Assembly (NCBI GenBank): GCA_016214955.1
Contig: JACRMN010000017.1
Location: 220,880-284,879 of the forward strand
Direction: 5' to 3'
Length of the DNA stretch: 64,000 nt
Source: Deltaproteobacteria bacterium
GTDB lineage: Bacteria; Myxococcota; Myxococcia; Myxococcales; Anaeromyxobacteraceae
A program made the translations under genes and the position numbers. Below, piece by piece: positions 8,066 to 17,120 of the stretch. The first letter of the stretch is position 1. Each line of letters starts with the position of its first letter. The notes under the pieces are model-generated. The model was not told the DNA's origin and made no database searches. It saw only the letters and a program-made list of their open reading frames with translations.

Positions 8066-8440
8066 GTGGCCGGCTCCGACATCCTGGTCGTCGACGACGA
8101 CGCCGACATCCGCAGCGCGCTCGGCCAGGTGCTGGAGCTCGAGGGCTACGACGTGGCCTACGCCGCCAACGGCAGCGAGGCCTGGGCCTCGCTGCAGGCC
8201 GGTCCGCCCCCGCACCTGGTGCTCCTCGACCTCATGATGCCGGTGATGGACGGCGCCGAGTTCCTGCGCCTCCTGCGCGGCGACAGCCGCCTGGCCGCTC
8301 TCCCGGTGGTGCTGGTGAGCGCCTTCGGCTCCATCGCCGCCGCGGTGGCGGCCGCCGTCCAGGGCCAGCTGCGCAAGCCCCTCGACCTCGACGACCTGAC
8401 CGGCACGGTGGGCCGGTTCTGCGCCCCGAGGTCGCGCTAG
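8066..8440 (+). CDS. single-domain response regulator (receiver)
   Basis: 124 residues, GTG start. A complete CheY-like receiver: acidic pocket Asp10-Asp12 (VVDDD), phospho-acceptor Asp55 in LLDLMMP, Ser85 and Lys104 (RKP). There is no output domain. It is followed after 2 bases by a small membrane protein and then the symporter-type kinase, so it is probably the partner or feedback receiver of that kinase. The 205 bases before it (7861-8065) hold no gene that I can recognise. Confidence 0.9.
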   Translation: MAGSDILVVDDDADIRSALGQVLELEGYDVAYAANGSEAWASLQAGPPPHLVLLDLMMPVMDGAEFLRLLRGDSRLAALPVVLVSAFGSIAAAVAAAVQGQLRKPLDLDDLTGTVGRFCAPRSR

Positions 8441-8442
8441 GC

Positions 8443-8673
8443 GTGGCCTCCAGGGGCCGCGCCCGCCGCTTCTGGCGCCACCCGGCAACGGCTGCGGGGC
8501 TGGCGCTGCTCGGCCTCCTCCTCTTCCTCTGGCCCTTCGTGCGCCAGCCGCGTCCGGGCCTGGCCCGCGCCTGGGTCGAGCTCATGGCCGCCTGGGCGCT
8601 CGGCGTGATCGCGCTCCACCGCGTCTCGCGGCGGCGCGACCCCGGTGCGCCGGAGGCCGGGCGCGATGGCTAG
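8443..8673 (+). CDS. small two-helix membrane protein
   Basis: 76 residues, GTG start 2 bases after the receiver stop and ending with an 8-base overlap into the kinase gene. A basic N-terminus is followed by two hydrophobic segments (about 18-34 and 45-61) and a basic C-terminal tail. I do not recognise the family. Similar small membrane proteins are sometimes found just ahead of symporter-fused kinases, where they may assist membrane assembly. The translational coupling supports it being real. Confidence 0.65.
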   Translation: MASRGRARRFWRHPATAAGLALLGLLLFLWPFVRQPRPGLARAWVELMAAWALGVIALHRVSRRRDPGAPEAGRDG

Positions 8674-11600
8674 CCTCTTCGCCGTGGTGGCCGTGGTACT
8701 GGCCTACATGGGCCTGCTCTTCCTGCTGGCCGTCTGGGCCGAGCGGCAGGAGCAGCGCGGGCGACGCGCCGGCGGGAGCGCCCTCGTCTACGCGCTCTCC
8801 CTGGCCACCTACTGCAGCACCTGGACCTACTACGGCAGCGTGGGCAGCGCCGCCTCCTCGGGCCTGCTCTTCCTCGGCATCTACCTGGGGCCGACGGTGT
8901 CGGCAGTCTTCTGGCCGCGGCTCCTCGGCAAGATGATCCGCATCCGCAACGCCCACCGCGTCACCAGCGTTGCCGACCTGCTCTCGGTGCGCTACGGCAA
9001 GGCGCAGTCGGTGGCCACGGTGGCCACGCTCGGGCTCCTGCTGGGTCTCGTCCCCTACCTGGCGCTGCAGCTCAAGACCATGATCGCCACCGTGGCGGTC
9101 ATCACCGGCCACGACCCGGCACAGCCCGGCCCGGCCGCGGCCGGCCAGGTGGGGCCGCTCATCGTGGCCCTGATGGTGGTCTTCACCATCGTCTTCGGCA
9201 TCCGCCGGCTCAGCCCCACCGAGCGCCACCCGGGCATGATGGTGGCGCTGGCCGCCGAGGCCGGGGTGAAGCTCGCCGGCCTGCTGCTGGCGGGCGCCTT
9301 CGTGGTCTACGCCCTCTTCGACGGGCCCGGCGACCTGCTGGGCCGCGCCGGGGCGGCGGGGCTGCTGCCGGAGCTCCTGGGGAAGGGCGGCAGCCCGGTG
9401 ACGATGGCGAGCTACCTGCTGCTCTCGGCGGTGGCGGTCCTGCTCCTGCCGCGCCAGTTCCACGTGGCGGTGGTGGAGAGCTCCGACCCCGACCACGTCC
9501 GCACCGCCACCTGGGCCTTCCCGGCCTACCTCCTGGCCATCAACGTCTTCGTCCTGCCGCTGGCGCTGGCCGGCCTGCTCCTCGGCCACCCGGCCCACGC
9601 CGCCGACACCTTCGTGCTCACGCTCCCCTGGGCGGCCGGGGCGCGGGGCCTCGCCTGGCTGGTGTTCCTGGGCGGCTTCTCGGCCGGCACCGCCATGGTG
9701 ATGGCCGAGACCATGACCATGGCCACCATGGTCTCCAACCACCTGCTGCTGCCGGCCATCGACCTTTGGCCGCGCCTCAACCGGCTGCGGCGCCACCTCC
9801 TGCCGGCCCGCTGGATCGCCGCGGCGCTGCTCCTGCTGGCGGCGCTGGCGTACGAGCGGCTGCTCGGCGGCCAGTACGAGCTGGTGCAGATCGGCCTCAT
9901 CTCCTTCGCGGCCGTGCTGGTGCTGGCGCCGCCGCTCCTGGGCGGCCTCTACTGGCGCGAGGCGAGCACCGCTGGCGCGCTCTGGGGCCTGGTGGCCGGC
10001 TTCGCCGCCTGGGGCTACACGCTGCTCCTGCCGGTCTTCGTGCGCGCCGGCTGGCTGCCGGGGGGGCTGCTCTCCGAGGGGCCGGCCGGCATCGGCCTGC
10101 TGCGGCCCGAGGCGCTCCTCGGGCTCGGCGGCCTCGACCGCATCTCCCACGCCACCCTCTGGATCCTGCTGCTCGACGGCGGCGCCTTTGTCCTCGGCTC
10201 GCTGCTCCACCCGGCGCAGGCCTCGGAGGCGGCCCGGGCCCAGCGGCTGCTGGGCGCTGCCGAGCCCGAGCCCTGGGAGGCGCCCGAGCCGGCGGGCGCG
10301 GCCGCGGTGGCGCTGGCGGTCGAGAAGCGGGACCGCATGGTGCGGCTCTTCGCCCGCTACCACGAGGAGGCGGCGGCAGCCCGGCTGGCCGATGCTTGCC
10401 TGGCGCGGGTGGGGGTGGCGCCCGAGGGCTCGCTCTCGGCGCTGCAACTCGCCGAGCTGGAGGCCGAGGCCGAGACCACCCTGGCCTCCTCCATCGGCAC
10501 CGCCGCCGCCCACGCCGAGGCCCGCCGCTGCCCCATCGCCACCGGCGAGGAGGAGCGGGCCATCTCCGCCGCCTACGGGCAGATCCTGGCCTCCCTCAAG
10601 GTCCCGCCCGCCGAGCTGCAGCGCAAGATCGACTACCACCGCGAGCGCGAGCGGCTGCTGGCGCACGAGGCCGAGACCCACCGCTTCCTGGCCGACGTCT
10701 CCGCCCAGCTCGCCGCCTCCCTCGACGTCGAGGCCACCGGCGCCACCGTGGTGGGGCTGGCGGTGCCGCGCTTCGCCGAGGCGGCGCTGCTCTGGGTGGC
10801 GCCTTCCCCCGAGGAGCCGAGGCCCGGCGCCTGGCTGGCGGAGGCGAGGCACGACCCGGCCCCGGCGGTGCGGCCGTTCGAGGCCGCCGAGGCGCTGGGC
10901 GCCCACCCCGGCGTGGCGCAGGCGCTGGCCACCGGGCGGATGCTGGTGGCCCGCGGCGGCACCTCGGCGGCCTGGCCCGGGGAGCGGCGCGAGCTGCCGC
11001 GCGCCGGCGAGATCATCTTCCCGCTCTCGGCCGGCGGCCGGCAGCTCGGGGCGCTGGTCCTGTTCCTCTCCGAGCCGGGCCAGCTCCAGTCGCCCGACGA
11101 CCTGGCGCTGGCCGAGGAGCTGGCGCGCCGCTCGGCGGTGGCGCTCGTCAACGCCGCCCTGTTCCGCAGCGCCGAGGAGGCGGTGCGGGCCCGGGACGAG
11201 TTCCTGGCGGTGGCCTCGCACGAGCTCAAGACCCCGCTCACCCCGCTGCGCCTCTCCATCCAGGCGGTGCAGCGGCTGGTGGCGCGGGGAGAGCTGGCCG
11301 GCGACCCGGCCCGGCACCTCCACGCCGCGCTGGGGCGCGCCGACGGCCAGATCCGCCGGCTGGTGCGGCTGGTCGACTACCTCCTCGACGTCTCCCGCAT
11401 CACCACCCGCCGGCTCCGGCTGCAGCTCGAGCCCACCGACCTCTCGGCGGCGGTGATCGAGGTGCTCGATCGCCACCGGGCCGAGCTCTCCCAGGCGGGC
11501 TGCACCGTCTCGGTGGCCACCGCCCAGGGTGCCGTGGGGCGCTGGGACCGGCTGCGCATCGAGCAGGTGGTCACCAACCTGCTCACCAACGCCATGAAGT

Positions 11601-11884
11601 ACGCCCCCGGCCCCATCGACGTGGCGGTGGACGCCCAGGCCGACCGCACGCGCCTGGTGGTGCGCGACCGCGGCCCGGGCATCGCCCGCGAGGACCAGGA
11701 GCGCATCTTCCTGCCCTTCGAGCGCGCCGTCTCCTACCTGCGGGCCAGCGGCTTCGGCCTGGGCCTCTTCATCGTCCGCCAGATCGTGGACGCCCACGGC
11801 GGCACCGTGCACCTGGAGTCGGCGCCGGGCCAGGGCAGCACCTTCACCGTCGAGCTGCCGCGCCAGCCGCCGGCGAGCGCGTGA
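8666..11884 (+). CDS. hybrid sodium/solute symporter-histidine kinase (CbrA-like)
   Basis: 1072 residues. Residues 1 to about 520 are a multi-helix sodium/solute symporter (SSSF) domain. A linker and GAF-like region (about 660-840) follow, then a HisKA domain with His852 in ASHELKTPL and a HATPase domain with an N-box near 968 (NLLTNAMKYAP) and a G1 box near 1000 (DRGPGIA). The G2 loop is GFGLGLFIV. The layout is that of CbrA-type sensors, where the transporter domain senses or carries the nutrient signal. ATG 8666 overlaps the upstream stop by 8 bases. There is no receiver domain in the protein; the 8066-8440 receiver is the likely partner. Confidence 0.9.
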   Translation: MASLFAVVAVVLAYMGLLFLLAVWAERQEQRGRRAGGSALVYALSLATYCSTWTYYGSVGSAASSGLLFLGIYLGPTVSAVFWPRLLGKMIRIRNAHRVTSVADLLSVRYGKAQSVATVATLGLLLGLVPYLALQLKTMIATVAVITGHDPAQPGPAAAGQVGPLIVALMVVFTIVFGIRRLSPTERHPGMMVALAAEAGVKLAGLLLAGAFVVYALFDGPGDLLGRAGAAGLLPELLGKGGSPVTMASYLLLSAVAVLLLPRQFHVAVVESSDPDHVRTATWAFPAYLLAINVFVLPLALAGLLLGHPAHAADTFVLTLPWAAGARGLAWLVFLGGFSAGTAMVMAETMTMATMVSNHLLLPAIDLWPRLNRLRRHLLPARWIAAALLLLAALAYERLLGGQYELVQIGLISFAAVLVLAPPLLGGLYWREASTAGALWGLVAGFAAWGYTLLLPVFVRAGWLPGGLLSEGPAGIGLLRPEALLGLGGLDRISHATLWILLLDGGAFVLGSLLHPAQASEAARAQRLLGAAEPEPWEAPEPAGAAAVALAVEKRDRMVRLFARYHEEAAAARLADACLARVGVAPEGSLSALQLAELEAEAETTLASSIGTAAAHAEARRCPIATGEEERAISAAYGQILASLKVPPAELQRKIDYHRERERLLAHEAETHRFLADVSAQLAASLDVEATGATVVGLAVPRFAEAALLWVAPSPEEPRPGAWLAEARHDPAPAVRPFEAAEALGAHPGVAQALATGRMLVARGGTSAAWPGERRELPRAGEIIFPLSAGGRQLGALVLFLSEPGQLQSPDDLALAEELARRSAVALVNAALFRSAEEAVRARDEFLAVASHELKTPLTPLRLSIQAVQRLVARGELAGDPARHLHAALGRADGQIRRLVRLVDYLLDVSRITTRRLRLQLEPTDLSAAVIEVLDRHRAELSQAGCTVSVATAQGAVGRWDRLRIEQVVTNLLTNAMKYAPGPIDVAVDAQADRTRLVVRDRGPGIAREDQERIFLPFERAVSYLRASGFGLGLFIVRQIVDAHGGTVHLESAPGQGSTFTVELPRQPPASA

Positions 11885-11924
11885 AGGGGCGCCACCTCCC
11901 CCGGGGAGTCGGAGCGGGCTGCGG

Positions 11925-11943
11925 CGAAGTTCCGCAGACTTCG
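11925..11943 (+). terminator. weak hairpin after the symporter-kinase gene
   Basis: CGAAGT (11925-11930) pairs with ACTTCG (11938-11943) across a 7-base loop. Surrounding G/C tracts can extend pairing. There is no T-tract. Confidence 0.3.
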
Positions 11944-11972
11944 GCCCCGGGGGGCTGCGGCGCAGGTAGTCC

Positions 11973-12001
11973 TTGTGGGGTCGCGGGCCGTTCACTATAG
12001 G
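11973..12001 (+). promoter_or_regulatory. sigma-70-type promoter for the coiled-coil lipoprotein
   Basis: TTGTGG (11973-11978) and TATAGG (11996-12001) are separated by exactly 17 bases. The predicted transcript starts near 12008. Its leader contains a perfect 7-bp hairpin, GGTCGCC-ATG-GGCGACC (12029-12045), before the AAGGGG ribosome site. Confidence 0.65.
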
Positions 12002-12064
12002 GAGCAACGCCGGACGCAGGCGCCGCTCGGTCGCCATGGGCGACCAACACCAAAGGGGAACACG

Positions 12065-12406
12065 ATGACCCGTACACTTGGACTCATCAGCCTGATGCTG
12101 CTCGCCGTGGGCTGTGCCACCAACGCGTCGGTCCGCCAGGAGATCGAGCCGCTCAACAACCGGCTCTCCGAGGTGGAGCGCAGGACGGCCGCCACGGAGG
12201 CCAAGGTCTCGCAGCTGGACGGGAAGGCCGCCGCCGACACCGCCGACGTCAAGGCGCTGCGCGCCGAGGTGGCGGAGTCTCGGGCGGCGGCGCAGAAGGC
12301 GCAGCAGGCGGCGGAGGAGGCGCGGGCTGCTGCGGCCCAGGCGGAGGCGTCCGCGGCGAAGGCTGCCAAGGCGTTCGAGCTTCGCCAGCTGAAGGGTCGC
12401 CAGTAG
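12065..12406 (+). CDS. coiled-coil outer-membrane lipoprotein (Lpp-like)
   Basis: 113 residues. The signal peptide ends in a lipobox LLAVGC with Cys17 as the lipidated residue. The rest is a continuous alanine-rich heptad coiled coil (about 25-105) with many Glu/Arg/Gln, ending in a basic ELRQLKGRQ. This resembles murein-lipoprotein-type envelope tethers, though the terminal Lys of Lpp is absent. A good promoter, leader hairpin and SD precede it, consistent with high expression. The last 158 bases overlap, on the opposite strand, the 3' end of the L,D-transpeptidase gene, an envelope enzyme of related function. Confidence 0.8.
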   Translation: MTRTLGLISLMLLAVGCATNASVRQEIEPLNNRLSEVERRTAATEAKVSQLDGKAAADTADVKALRAEVAESRAAAQKAQQAAEEARAAAAQAEASAAKAAKAFELRQLKGRQ

Positions 12407-13409
12407 CGCCACCGGCGGCGGGCCCCCCGGAGACGTCCACGGGGATGCCCTGGCACGCCCGCAGGGCAGCCTCCAGCCTGCGGGCGTCCACCCGCCCGAG
12501 GAGCGCGCGGCGCGTCAGCAGGCGCCTCGCCTCCGCCAGGTAGTCGATCCCGGCGGCCTCGTCCTGGTGGGCCTCCACGTACACGCGGCCTGCGTGCTCG
12601 CCCACCTTCACGGGCTCCCGGACGATCCTCACCCGGGTCCCCACCGGAACCCGCTCGTACAGGATCGGGATGTCCTCGGGGTAGAGCCGCAGGCAGCCGT
12701 GGCTCACCTTCCGCCCCACGCCGAACGGCTTGTCGGTGCCGTGGATGAGGAGAAGCGGGTTCGACAGCCGCAGGGCATGCGTCCCCAGCGGATTGTCCGG
12801 GCCCGGAGGGACCACCGCCGGCCACTCGGGGTTCTCCCTCCGGATGGAGGCGGTGGGGTACCAGCTCGGGTTCACCTGCTTCTGGATGACCTTGAAGGTC
12901 CCGAGCGGCGTGTCCCAGCCGCCGGTCCCCACTCCCACCGGGAAGGTCATCGGGGCGCCGGGGTCCGCCGGGGTCAGGTAGAGCCGCATCTCGGAGAGGT
13001 TGACGAGCAGGGTCCCGGGCGCCGCGGACCTGGGCACGATCCAGGCGGTGGGGATGACAACGGGCGCCCCCGGCGTGGGGACGAAGGCATCGAGCGCGGG
13101 GTTGGCCGCCTGGATGACGTTGAAGCCGACGCCGTACTGGCGCGCCATCTCGATGAGCGACTCGCCGGCGCGCACGGTGCGCCGGCAGACGCCGCCCAGG
13201 ACCTCCCGCGGGGCGCAGTCTCCCCAGGGGCGGCACGCGGGTGACCCGCGCAGCTCGCAGGGGTCTCCGGCGTCCGCGGCGCCGGCGGGGATCTGCTCGA
13301 CGGCCGCGGGCGGCGGTGCGTGCGCACACCCGGCGCCGAGCGCGGCGAGCACCAGGAGGAGCGCAGCCGCGCGGAGGGGAGCCAGGGGAGAGGTCGAGGG
13401 TCGGGACAC
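12249..13409 (-). CDS. LysM-L,D-transpeptidase lipoprotein (YkuD family)
   Basis: 386 residues. A signal peptide with lipobox LGAGC (Cys28) is followed by a LysM-like segment (about 77-120: VRAGESLIEMARQYG) and a YkuD L,D-transpeptidase domain. The catalytic pattern is LLIHG, then SHGCLRL around residue 240. The enzyme would form 3-3 peptidoglycan crosslinks or attach proteins to murein in the periplasm. The last ~50 residues are a Pro/Ala tail encoded antisense to the coiled-coil lipoprotein, which suggests loss of an earlier stop codon. It is divergent from the second transpeptidase at 13537. Confidence 0.88.
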   Translation of the reverse strand: MSRPSTSPLAPLRAAALLLVLAALGAGCAHAPPPAAVEQIPAGAADAGDPCELRGSPACRPWGDCAPREVLGGVCRRTVRAGESLIEMARQYGVGFNVIQAANPALDAFVPTPGAPVVIPTAWIVPRSAAPGTLLVNLSEMRLYLTPADPGAPMTFPVGVGTGGWDTPLGTFKVIQKQVNPSWYPTASIRRENPEWPAVVPPGPDNPLGTHALRLSNPLLLIHGTDKPFGVGRKVSHGCLRLYPEDIPILYERVPVGTRVRIVREPVKVGEHAGRVYVEAHQDEAAGIDYLAEARRLLTRRALLGRVDARRLEAALRACQGIPVDVSGGPAAGGATGDPSAGEARTPWQPSPRTPPPGPQQPAPPPPPAAPSAPPPETPPPRRAAP

Positions 13410-13500
13410 GGCGCTCCGGTGCGGGTGGACGGTTGCCGCCTCTCGGCGGACACCACCTTACATGCCGATACGGACCGCGAGGATCAATGGCCTCGTCGCG

Positions 13501-13529
13501 GTGACAAGGACCGCCGCCTGGCGTAGCCT
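13501..13529 (+). promoter_or_regulatory. candidate promoter giving a leaderless transcript
   Basis: GTGACA (13501-13506), a 17-base spacer and TAGCCT (13524-13529) end 7 bases before GTG 13537. No SD precedes that GTG. This spacing would place the transcription start at or next to the start codon. Confidence 0.45.
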
Positions 13530-13536
13530 CGATCCG

Positions 13537-14052
13537 GTGGCCGGCTTCGTCTCTACCACGCGGCGAGCGATCGCCCTCCTGGCGCTGCTCCTGTCCGGCG
13601 GCGGCAGGGCGGGCGAGGCGGATGCGACCTCGCACTGCCCCAGGAAGGGCGACGTGGTCGCCGTCATCTCCGAGAAGCGCCAGGTCTGGCTGTGCCGCGA
13701 CGGCGCGCCACAGGCGCACTTCCAGGTGGCCCTGGGCGCGGGCGGCGTGGGCAAGCGCCGCAAGGGGGACGGGAGGACGCCGGTCGGAACCTACGCGCTC
13801 GGCTCTCCGAGGCCGTCGAAGCGCTTCGGGACCTTCATCCCCATCGCCTACCCCACGCCCCGGCAGGCGGCACGGGGGCTCACCGGCGGTGCGGTCGGGA
13901 TCCACGGCCCGCCCCGGGGAAGAGCCGAGCCGGAGTACCCTGCCAGCGAGATCGACTGGACCGAGGGGTGTGTCGCCACCGGAACCGACGAGGTGATCGA
14001 GGTCATCGCCGACTTCGTCCGCCAGCGGCGGCCGGTGCTGCTGGTCCGGTGA
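13537..14052 (+). CDS. exported L,D-transpeptidase family protein
   Basis: 171 residues from GTG 13537, which gives a compact signal peptide (RR, then a hydrophobic run ending near GGRAGEA). GTG 13501 and ATG 13462 are in-frame alternatives that would prepend arginine-rich residues. The YkuD-type catalytic pattern is GIHGPPRG followed by DWTEGCVATG, with the Cys as nucleophile. It is smaller than the neighbouring enzyme and has no LysM. Together they suggest a local cell-wall remodelling cluster. It ends 12 bases from the stop of the convergent regulator gene. Confidence 0.78.
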   Translation: MAGFVSTTRRAIALLALLLSGGGRAGEADATSHCPRKGDVVAVISEKRQVWLCRDGAPQAHFQVALGAGGVGKRRKGDGRTPVGTYALGSPRPSKRFGTFIPIAYPTPRQAARGLTGGAVGIHGPPRGRAEPEYPASEIDWTEGCVATGTDEVIEVIADFVRQRRPVLLVR

Positions 14053-14064
14053 AGGCGGGCGCCG

Positions 14065-15624
14065 CTACATCCCGTGCCTCGCCAGCGCCGCGGTGATCCG
14101 CGCCCGCGCCGCCTCCGGCTTCATGGGCAGCGAGCGGAAGAAGTCGGCGCTGGTGAGCTCCGGCCCGCGCTCCCGCACGTCGGCCGCCCAGGCGGCGGCC
14201 CGGGCCTGGTCGCCGGCCAGTTCGTTGGCCGCCGTGGCGATCATGGCGATGAGGGCGTGGGCGCCCGGCGAGCGCGCCGCCCGCTCGGCCCAGGGCCGGG
14301 CCGCCTGGTCCTCGCCGAGGGCCAGGTGGCCGAGGGCCCGGGTGCCGAGGAAGGCGTAGTAGAGCGGGTCGAGGGGGCTGAGCCGCATGGCCTGCTCCAC
14401 GTGGCGCCGCCCCTCCAGCCCCCGCCCGCCCAGCGACTCGGTGAGGGCGCAGGCATAGATGCCCTGCGCGTAGTTGGGGCTGATGGCCACGGCCCGCTCC
14501 AGCCAGCCGAGGCTGGTGTCGAGGTCGCCCTCCAGCCAGTAGCTGCGCCCCATGGTGAAGTTGACGAAGGGGTCGAGGGGGTCGAGCTCCAGGCCGCGCG
14601 CCGAGCAGCGGCGCGCCAGCGCGGTCTCGCCGGCGACGTCGTCGGTGTGGCGCATGAAGGCGGTCTGGAAGTGGACGAAGGAGAGGCCGGCGTGGGCGCG
14701 GGCGAACCCCGGGTCCTGGTCCACCGCCCGCTGAAAGAGGGCGCGGGCGGCGGCGTTGTCGCGGCGGTTGAAGCGGTACACGTGCTGGAGGCCCAGGTGG
14801 TAGGCCGACCAGGCGTCGAGGTTCCCGGTCACCGTCAGCCGCGCGCGCTCCGCCTCGTGGAGCGGGATCTGGATCTCCAGCGCCGCCAGGATGCGGGAGC
14901 GGATCTCCTCGCGGACGGCGTGCACGTCGCCGACGTCGCGGGCGAAGCGGTCGGCCCACACCAGGCCGCCGTCGCGGGTGTCGGCCAGCTCGGCGCTCAC
15001 CGCCAGCCGCGCGCCCGAGAGCTCGACCGCCCCCGAGAGGCAGTAGCGCACGCCCAGCAGCCGGCCGGTCTCCCGGGGGTCGCCGTCGGGCGCCAGGCGG
15101 AACGAGGAGCCGCGGGCGGTGACGAAGAGCCAGCGCAGCCGCGCCAGCTCGGTGATGAGCTCGTGCGGCAGGGCCTCGGCGATGGCCGCGAAAGGGCCCG
15201 GATCGCCGAGGAGCCGGAAGGGCAGCACCGCGATCGACGGCCGCGCGCCCGCATCGGCCGGCCCCAGGGGCGGGTCCGGCTCCCCCGCCGCGGGCCGGGG
15301 GGCGGCCGGATCGCCCGTCACCCGCGCCTCGGCCACGAAGCGCAGCCCGCGCCCGTGGAGGGTGCGGATGAGACGCTGCGCCTTGCCGTCGTCGCCGAGG
15401 GCCTCGCGCGCCGACTTGATGCGGCTCGCCACGGCGGCGTCGGAGACGACGCGCCCCTCCCAGACCCGCTCGAGGATCTCGTCGCGCGAGACCAGCCGCT
15501 CCCGGTTCTCCACCAGCAGGGCGAGGAGCGCGAACACCTGCGGCTCCACCGGGCGGCGCCGGCCGCCCTCCCGCAGCTCGCCCCGGGCCAGATCGAGCTC
15601 GAAGGACTCGAAGCGGTAGATCAC
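14065..15624 (-). CDS. CadC-like winged-helix regulator with TolB-like and TPR domains
   Basis: 519 residues, GTG start. Residues 1-98 form an OmpR/CadC winged helix (FALLALLVENRERLVSRDEIL, then VWEGRVVSDAAVASRIKSAREAL). A linker and a TolB-like/adenylyl-cyclase-associated domain follow (SIAVLPFRLLG from about 130 to 250). TPR repeats fill about 265-500. There is no membrane helix, unlike CadC itself. The predicted role is DNA binding with ligand or protein input through the TolB/TPR part. TATCCT (15631-15636) lies 6 bases before the start codon with no SD, suggesting a leaderless message. The TolB-like domain is related to that in the large kinase at 56584. Confidence 0.85.
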   Translation of the reverse strand: MIYRFESFELDLARGELREGGRRRPVEPQVFALLALLVENRERLVSRDEILERVWEGRVVSDAAVASRIKSAREALGDDGKAQRLIRTLHGRGLRFVAEARVTGDPAAPRPAAGEPDPPLGPADAGARPSIAVLPFRLLGDPGPFAAIAEALPHELITELARLRWLFVTARGSSFRLAPDGDPRETGRLLGVRYCLSGAVELSGARLAVSAELADTRDGGLVWADRFARDVGDVHAVREEIRSRILAALEIQIPLHEAERARLTVTGNLDAWSAYHLGLQHVYRFNRRDNAAARALFQRAVDQDPGFARAHAGLSFVHFQTAFMRHTDDVAGETALARRCSARGLELDPLDPFVNFTMGRSYWLEGDLDTSLGWLERAVAISPNYAQGIYACALTESLGGRGLEGRRHVEQAMRLSPLDPLYYAFLGTRALGHLALGEDQAARPWAERAARSPGAHALIAMIATAANELAGDQARAAAWAADVRERGPELTSADFFRSLPMKPEAARARITAALARHGM

Positions 15625-15685
15625 GCCGGGAGGATAGGTCCCGTCCCGGTTCGTGACCCCATCGTCTTGGGCCGCAAGAAGCCGC

Positions 15686-17119
15686 TTACGCGCCGCTGGT
15701 CCCGGGCGGGACGACCGAGGTCGCCGCCAGCGCCCGCCGGGCGGCGGCCACGGCCCGCTCCACGTCGGCCTCCGAGGTGCGCCAGTTGCTGACGCTGACC
15801 CGCATGGCGCGCCGGCCGCGCCAGGTGACCCCGCCGAAGAGCGCCTCGCCCGAGGCGTTGATGGCGGCGATGACGGTGTCGGTGCGCCGGTCGTGGTCCG
15901 GGGCGGCAGGCCCCGCGCCGGGCGCGCGGAAGCGGACCAGCGCCTGGTTGAAGCCCTGCGCCGAGAGGAGCTCCGCCCCCGGCAGCTCGCCGAGGCCCCA
16001 GGCCAGCGCCTGGGCGTGGCGGCAGAGCCGCTCCACCAGCGAGGCCAGCCCCTCGCGCCCCAGCTCCCGCAGCGCCGCGTACACCGGGAAGGCGCGGGCG
16101 CGGCGCGAGAACTCGGGGTTCCAGTCGAGCGCGTCGCGAGCCTGGGAGGCGGCGGGCAGGTAGCTGGTGGCCAGCGTCATGGCGGCGCGGTGGGCGGCGG
16201 CGTCGCGCACGAAGGCGAAGCCGCAGTCGTAGGGCACGCTCAGCACCTTGTGGCCGTCGGTGGTCCAGGAGTCGCAGCGCTCCACGCCGCGGACGCGGTG
16301 GGCGTGGACCGGCGAGACGCGCGCCCAGAGGCCGAAGGCGCCGTCCACGTGGAGCCAGGCGCCGGCGTCCCGGGCCACGGGCACCAGCTCCTCGAAGGGG
16401 TCGAAGGCCCCGGTGTTGAGCTCGCCGGCCTGGAGGACCACCAGCGCCGGATCGGTGGAGCGGGAGAGCGCCTCCGCCAGCACCGGGCCACGCACCCGCC
16501 CCGCCTGGTCCACCGGGAGCGGCTCGATGGCCTCGGTGCCCATGCCGAGGAGGCGCAGCGCGCGGTCGACGGTGCCGTGGCGGTCGGCGCTGGCCAGCAC
16601 CCGGAGGCGCGGCGCGCCCTGGAGGCCTCGACGCTCGACGTCCCAGCCCTGCCGCGCCAGCAGGGCGTGCCGCGCGGCGGCCAGGCAGGTGACGTGCGCC
16701 ATCTGCGTGCCGGTGACGAGGCCGAAGCCGCACCCGGGAGGCAAGCCGAAGAGCTCCTTCAGCCAGGCGCCGGCGACCTCCTCGGCCACCGAGGCGGCCG
16801 GGCTGGCGGCGTGGATGCCGGCGTTCTGGTCCCAGGCGGCGGTGAGCCAGTCGGCGGCCATGGCCGACGGGAGGCTGCCGCCGATCACCCAGCCGAAGAA
16901 GCGGCCGCACTGGGAGCCGGTGAGGCCGCCGGCGGCGCCGGCCACCAGCTCGTCCACCACCTGGCGGGCAGGCGTCCCGCCCACCGGCAGCGGCCCGACG
17001 AGCGCCCGCCGCAGCTCCTCCGCGGTGGCGGTGGCGGCCACCGGGCGCGTCTCCAGCGTCCCCAGGAAGTCGAGGGCGTGGACCAGCGCCCGCTCCAGCG
17101 CCTGGCGTTCCTCGCCCAT
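15686..17119 (-). CDS. PLP-dependent group II amino-acid decarboxylase
   Basis: 477 residues. It belongs to the aromatic-amino-acid/glutamate/cysteine-sulfinate decarboxylase family (fold type I). The PLP lysine is Lys291 in TTDGHKVLSVPYDCGF, and LHVDGAFG supplies the cofactor Asp. Length fits the family. The ATG lies one base after the stop codon of the upstream cysteine synthase gene, so the two are cotranscribed. That pairing suggests a sulfur amino acid or a product of the synthase as substrate (inference); the family alone does not fix it. Confidence 0.88.
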   Translation of the reverse strand: MGEERQALERALVHALDFLGTLETRPVAATATAEELRRALVGPLPVGGTPARQVVDELVAGAAGGLTGSQCGRFFGWVIGGSLPSAMAADWLTAAWDQNAGIHAASPAASVAEEVAGAWLKELFGLPPGCGFGLVTGTQMAHVTCLAAARHALLARQGWDVERRGLQGAPRLRVLASADRHGTVDRALRLLGMGTEAIEPLPVDQAGRVRGPVLAEALSRSTDPALVVLQAGELNTGAFDPFEELVPVARDAGAWLHVDGAFGLWARVSPVHAHRVRGVERCDSWTTDGHKVLSVPYDCGFAFVRDAAAHRAAMTLATSYLPAASQARDALDWNPEFSRRARAFPVYAALRELGREGLASLVERLCRHAQALAWGLGELPGAELLSAQGFNQALVRFRAPGAGPAAPDHDRRTDTVIAAINASGEALFGGVTWRGRRAMRVSVSNWRTSEADVERAVAAARRALAATSVVPPGTSGA

Positions 17120-17120
17120 G

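Noticed and set aside
8582..12412. 1276-codon open frame antisense to the symporter-kinase
   Set aside because: Shadow of the kinase gene with low-complexity composition; no SD or motif.
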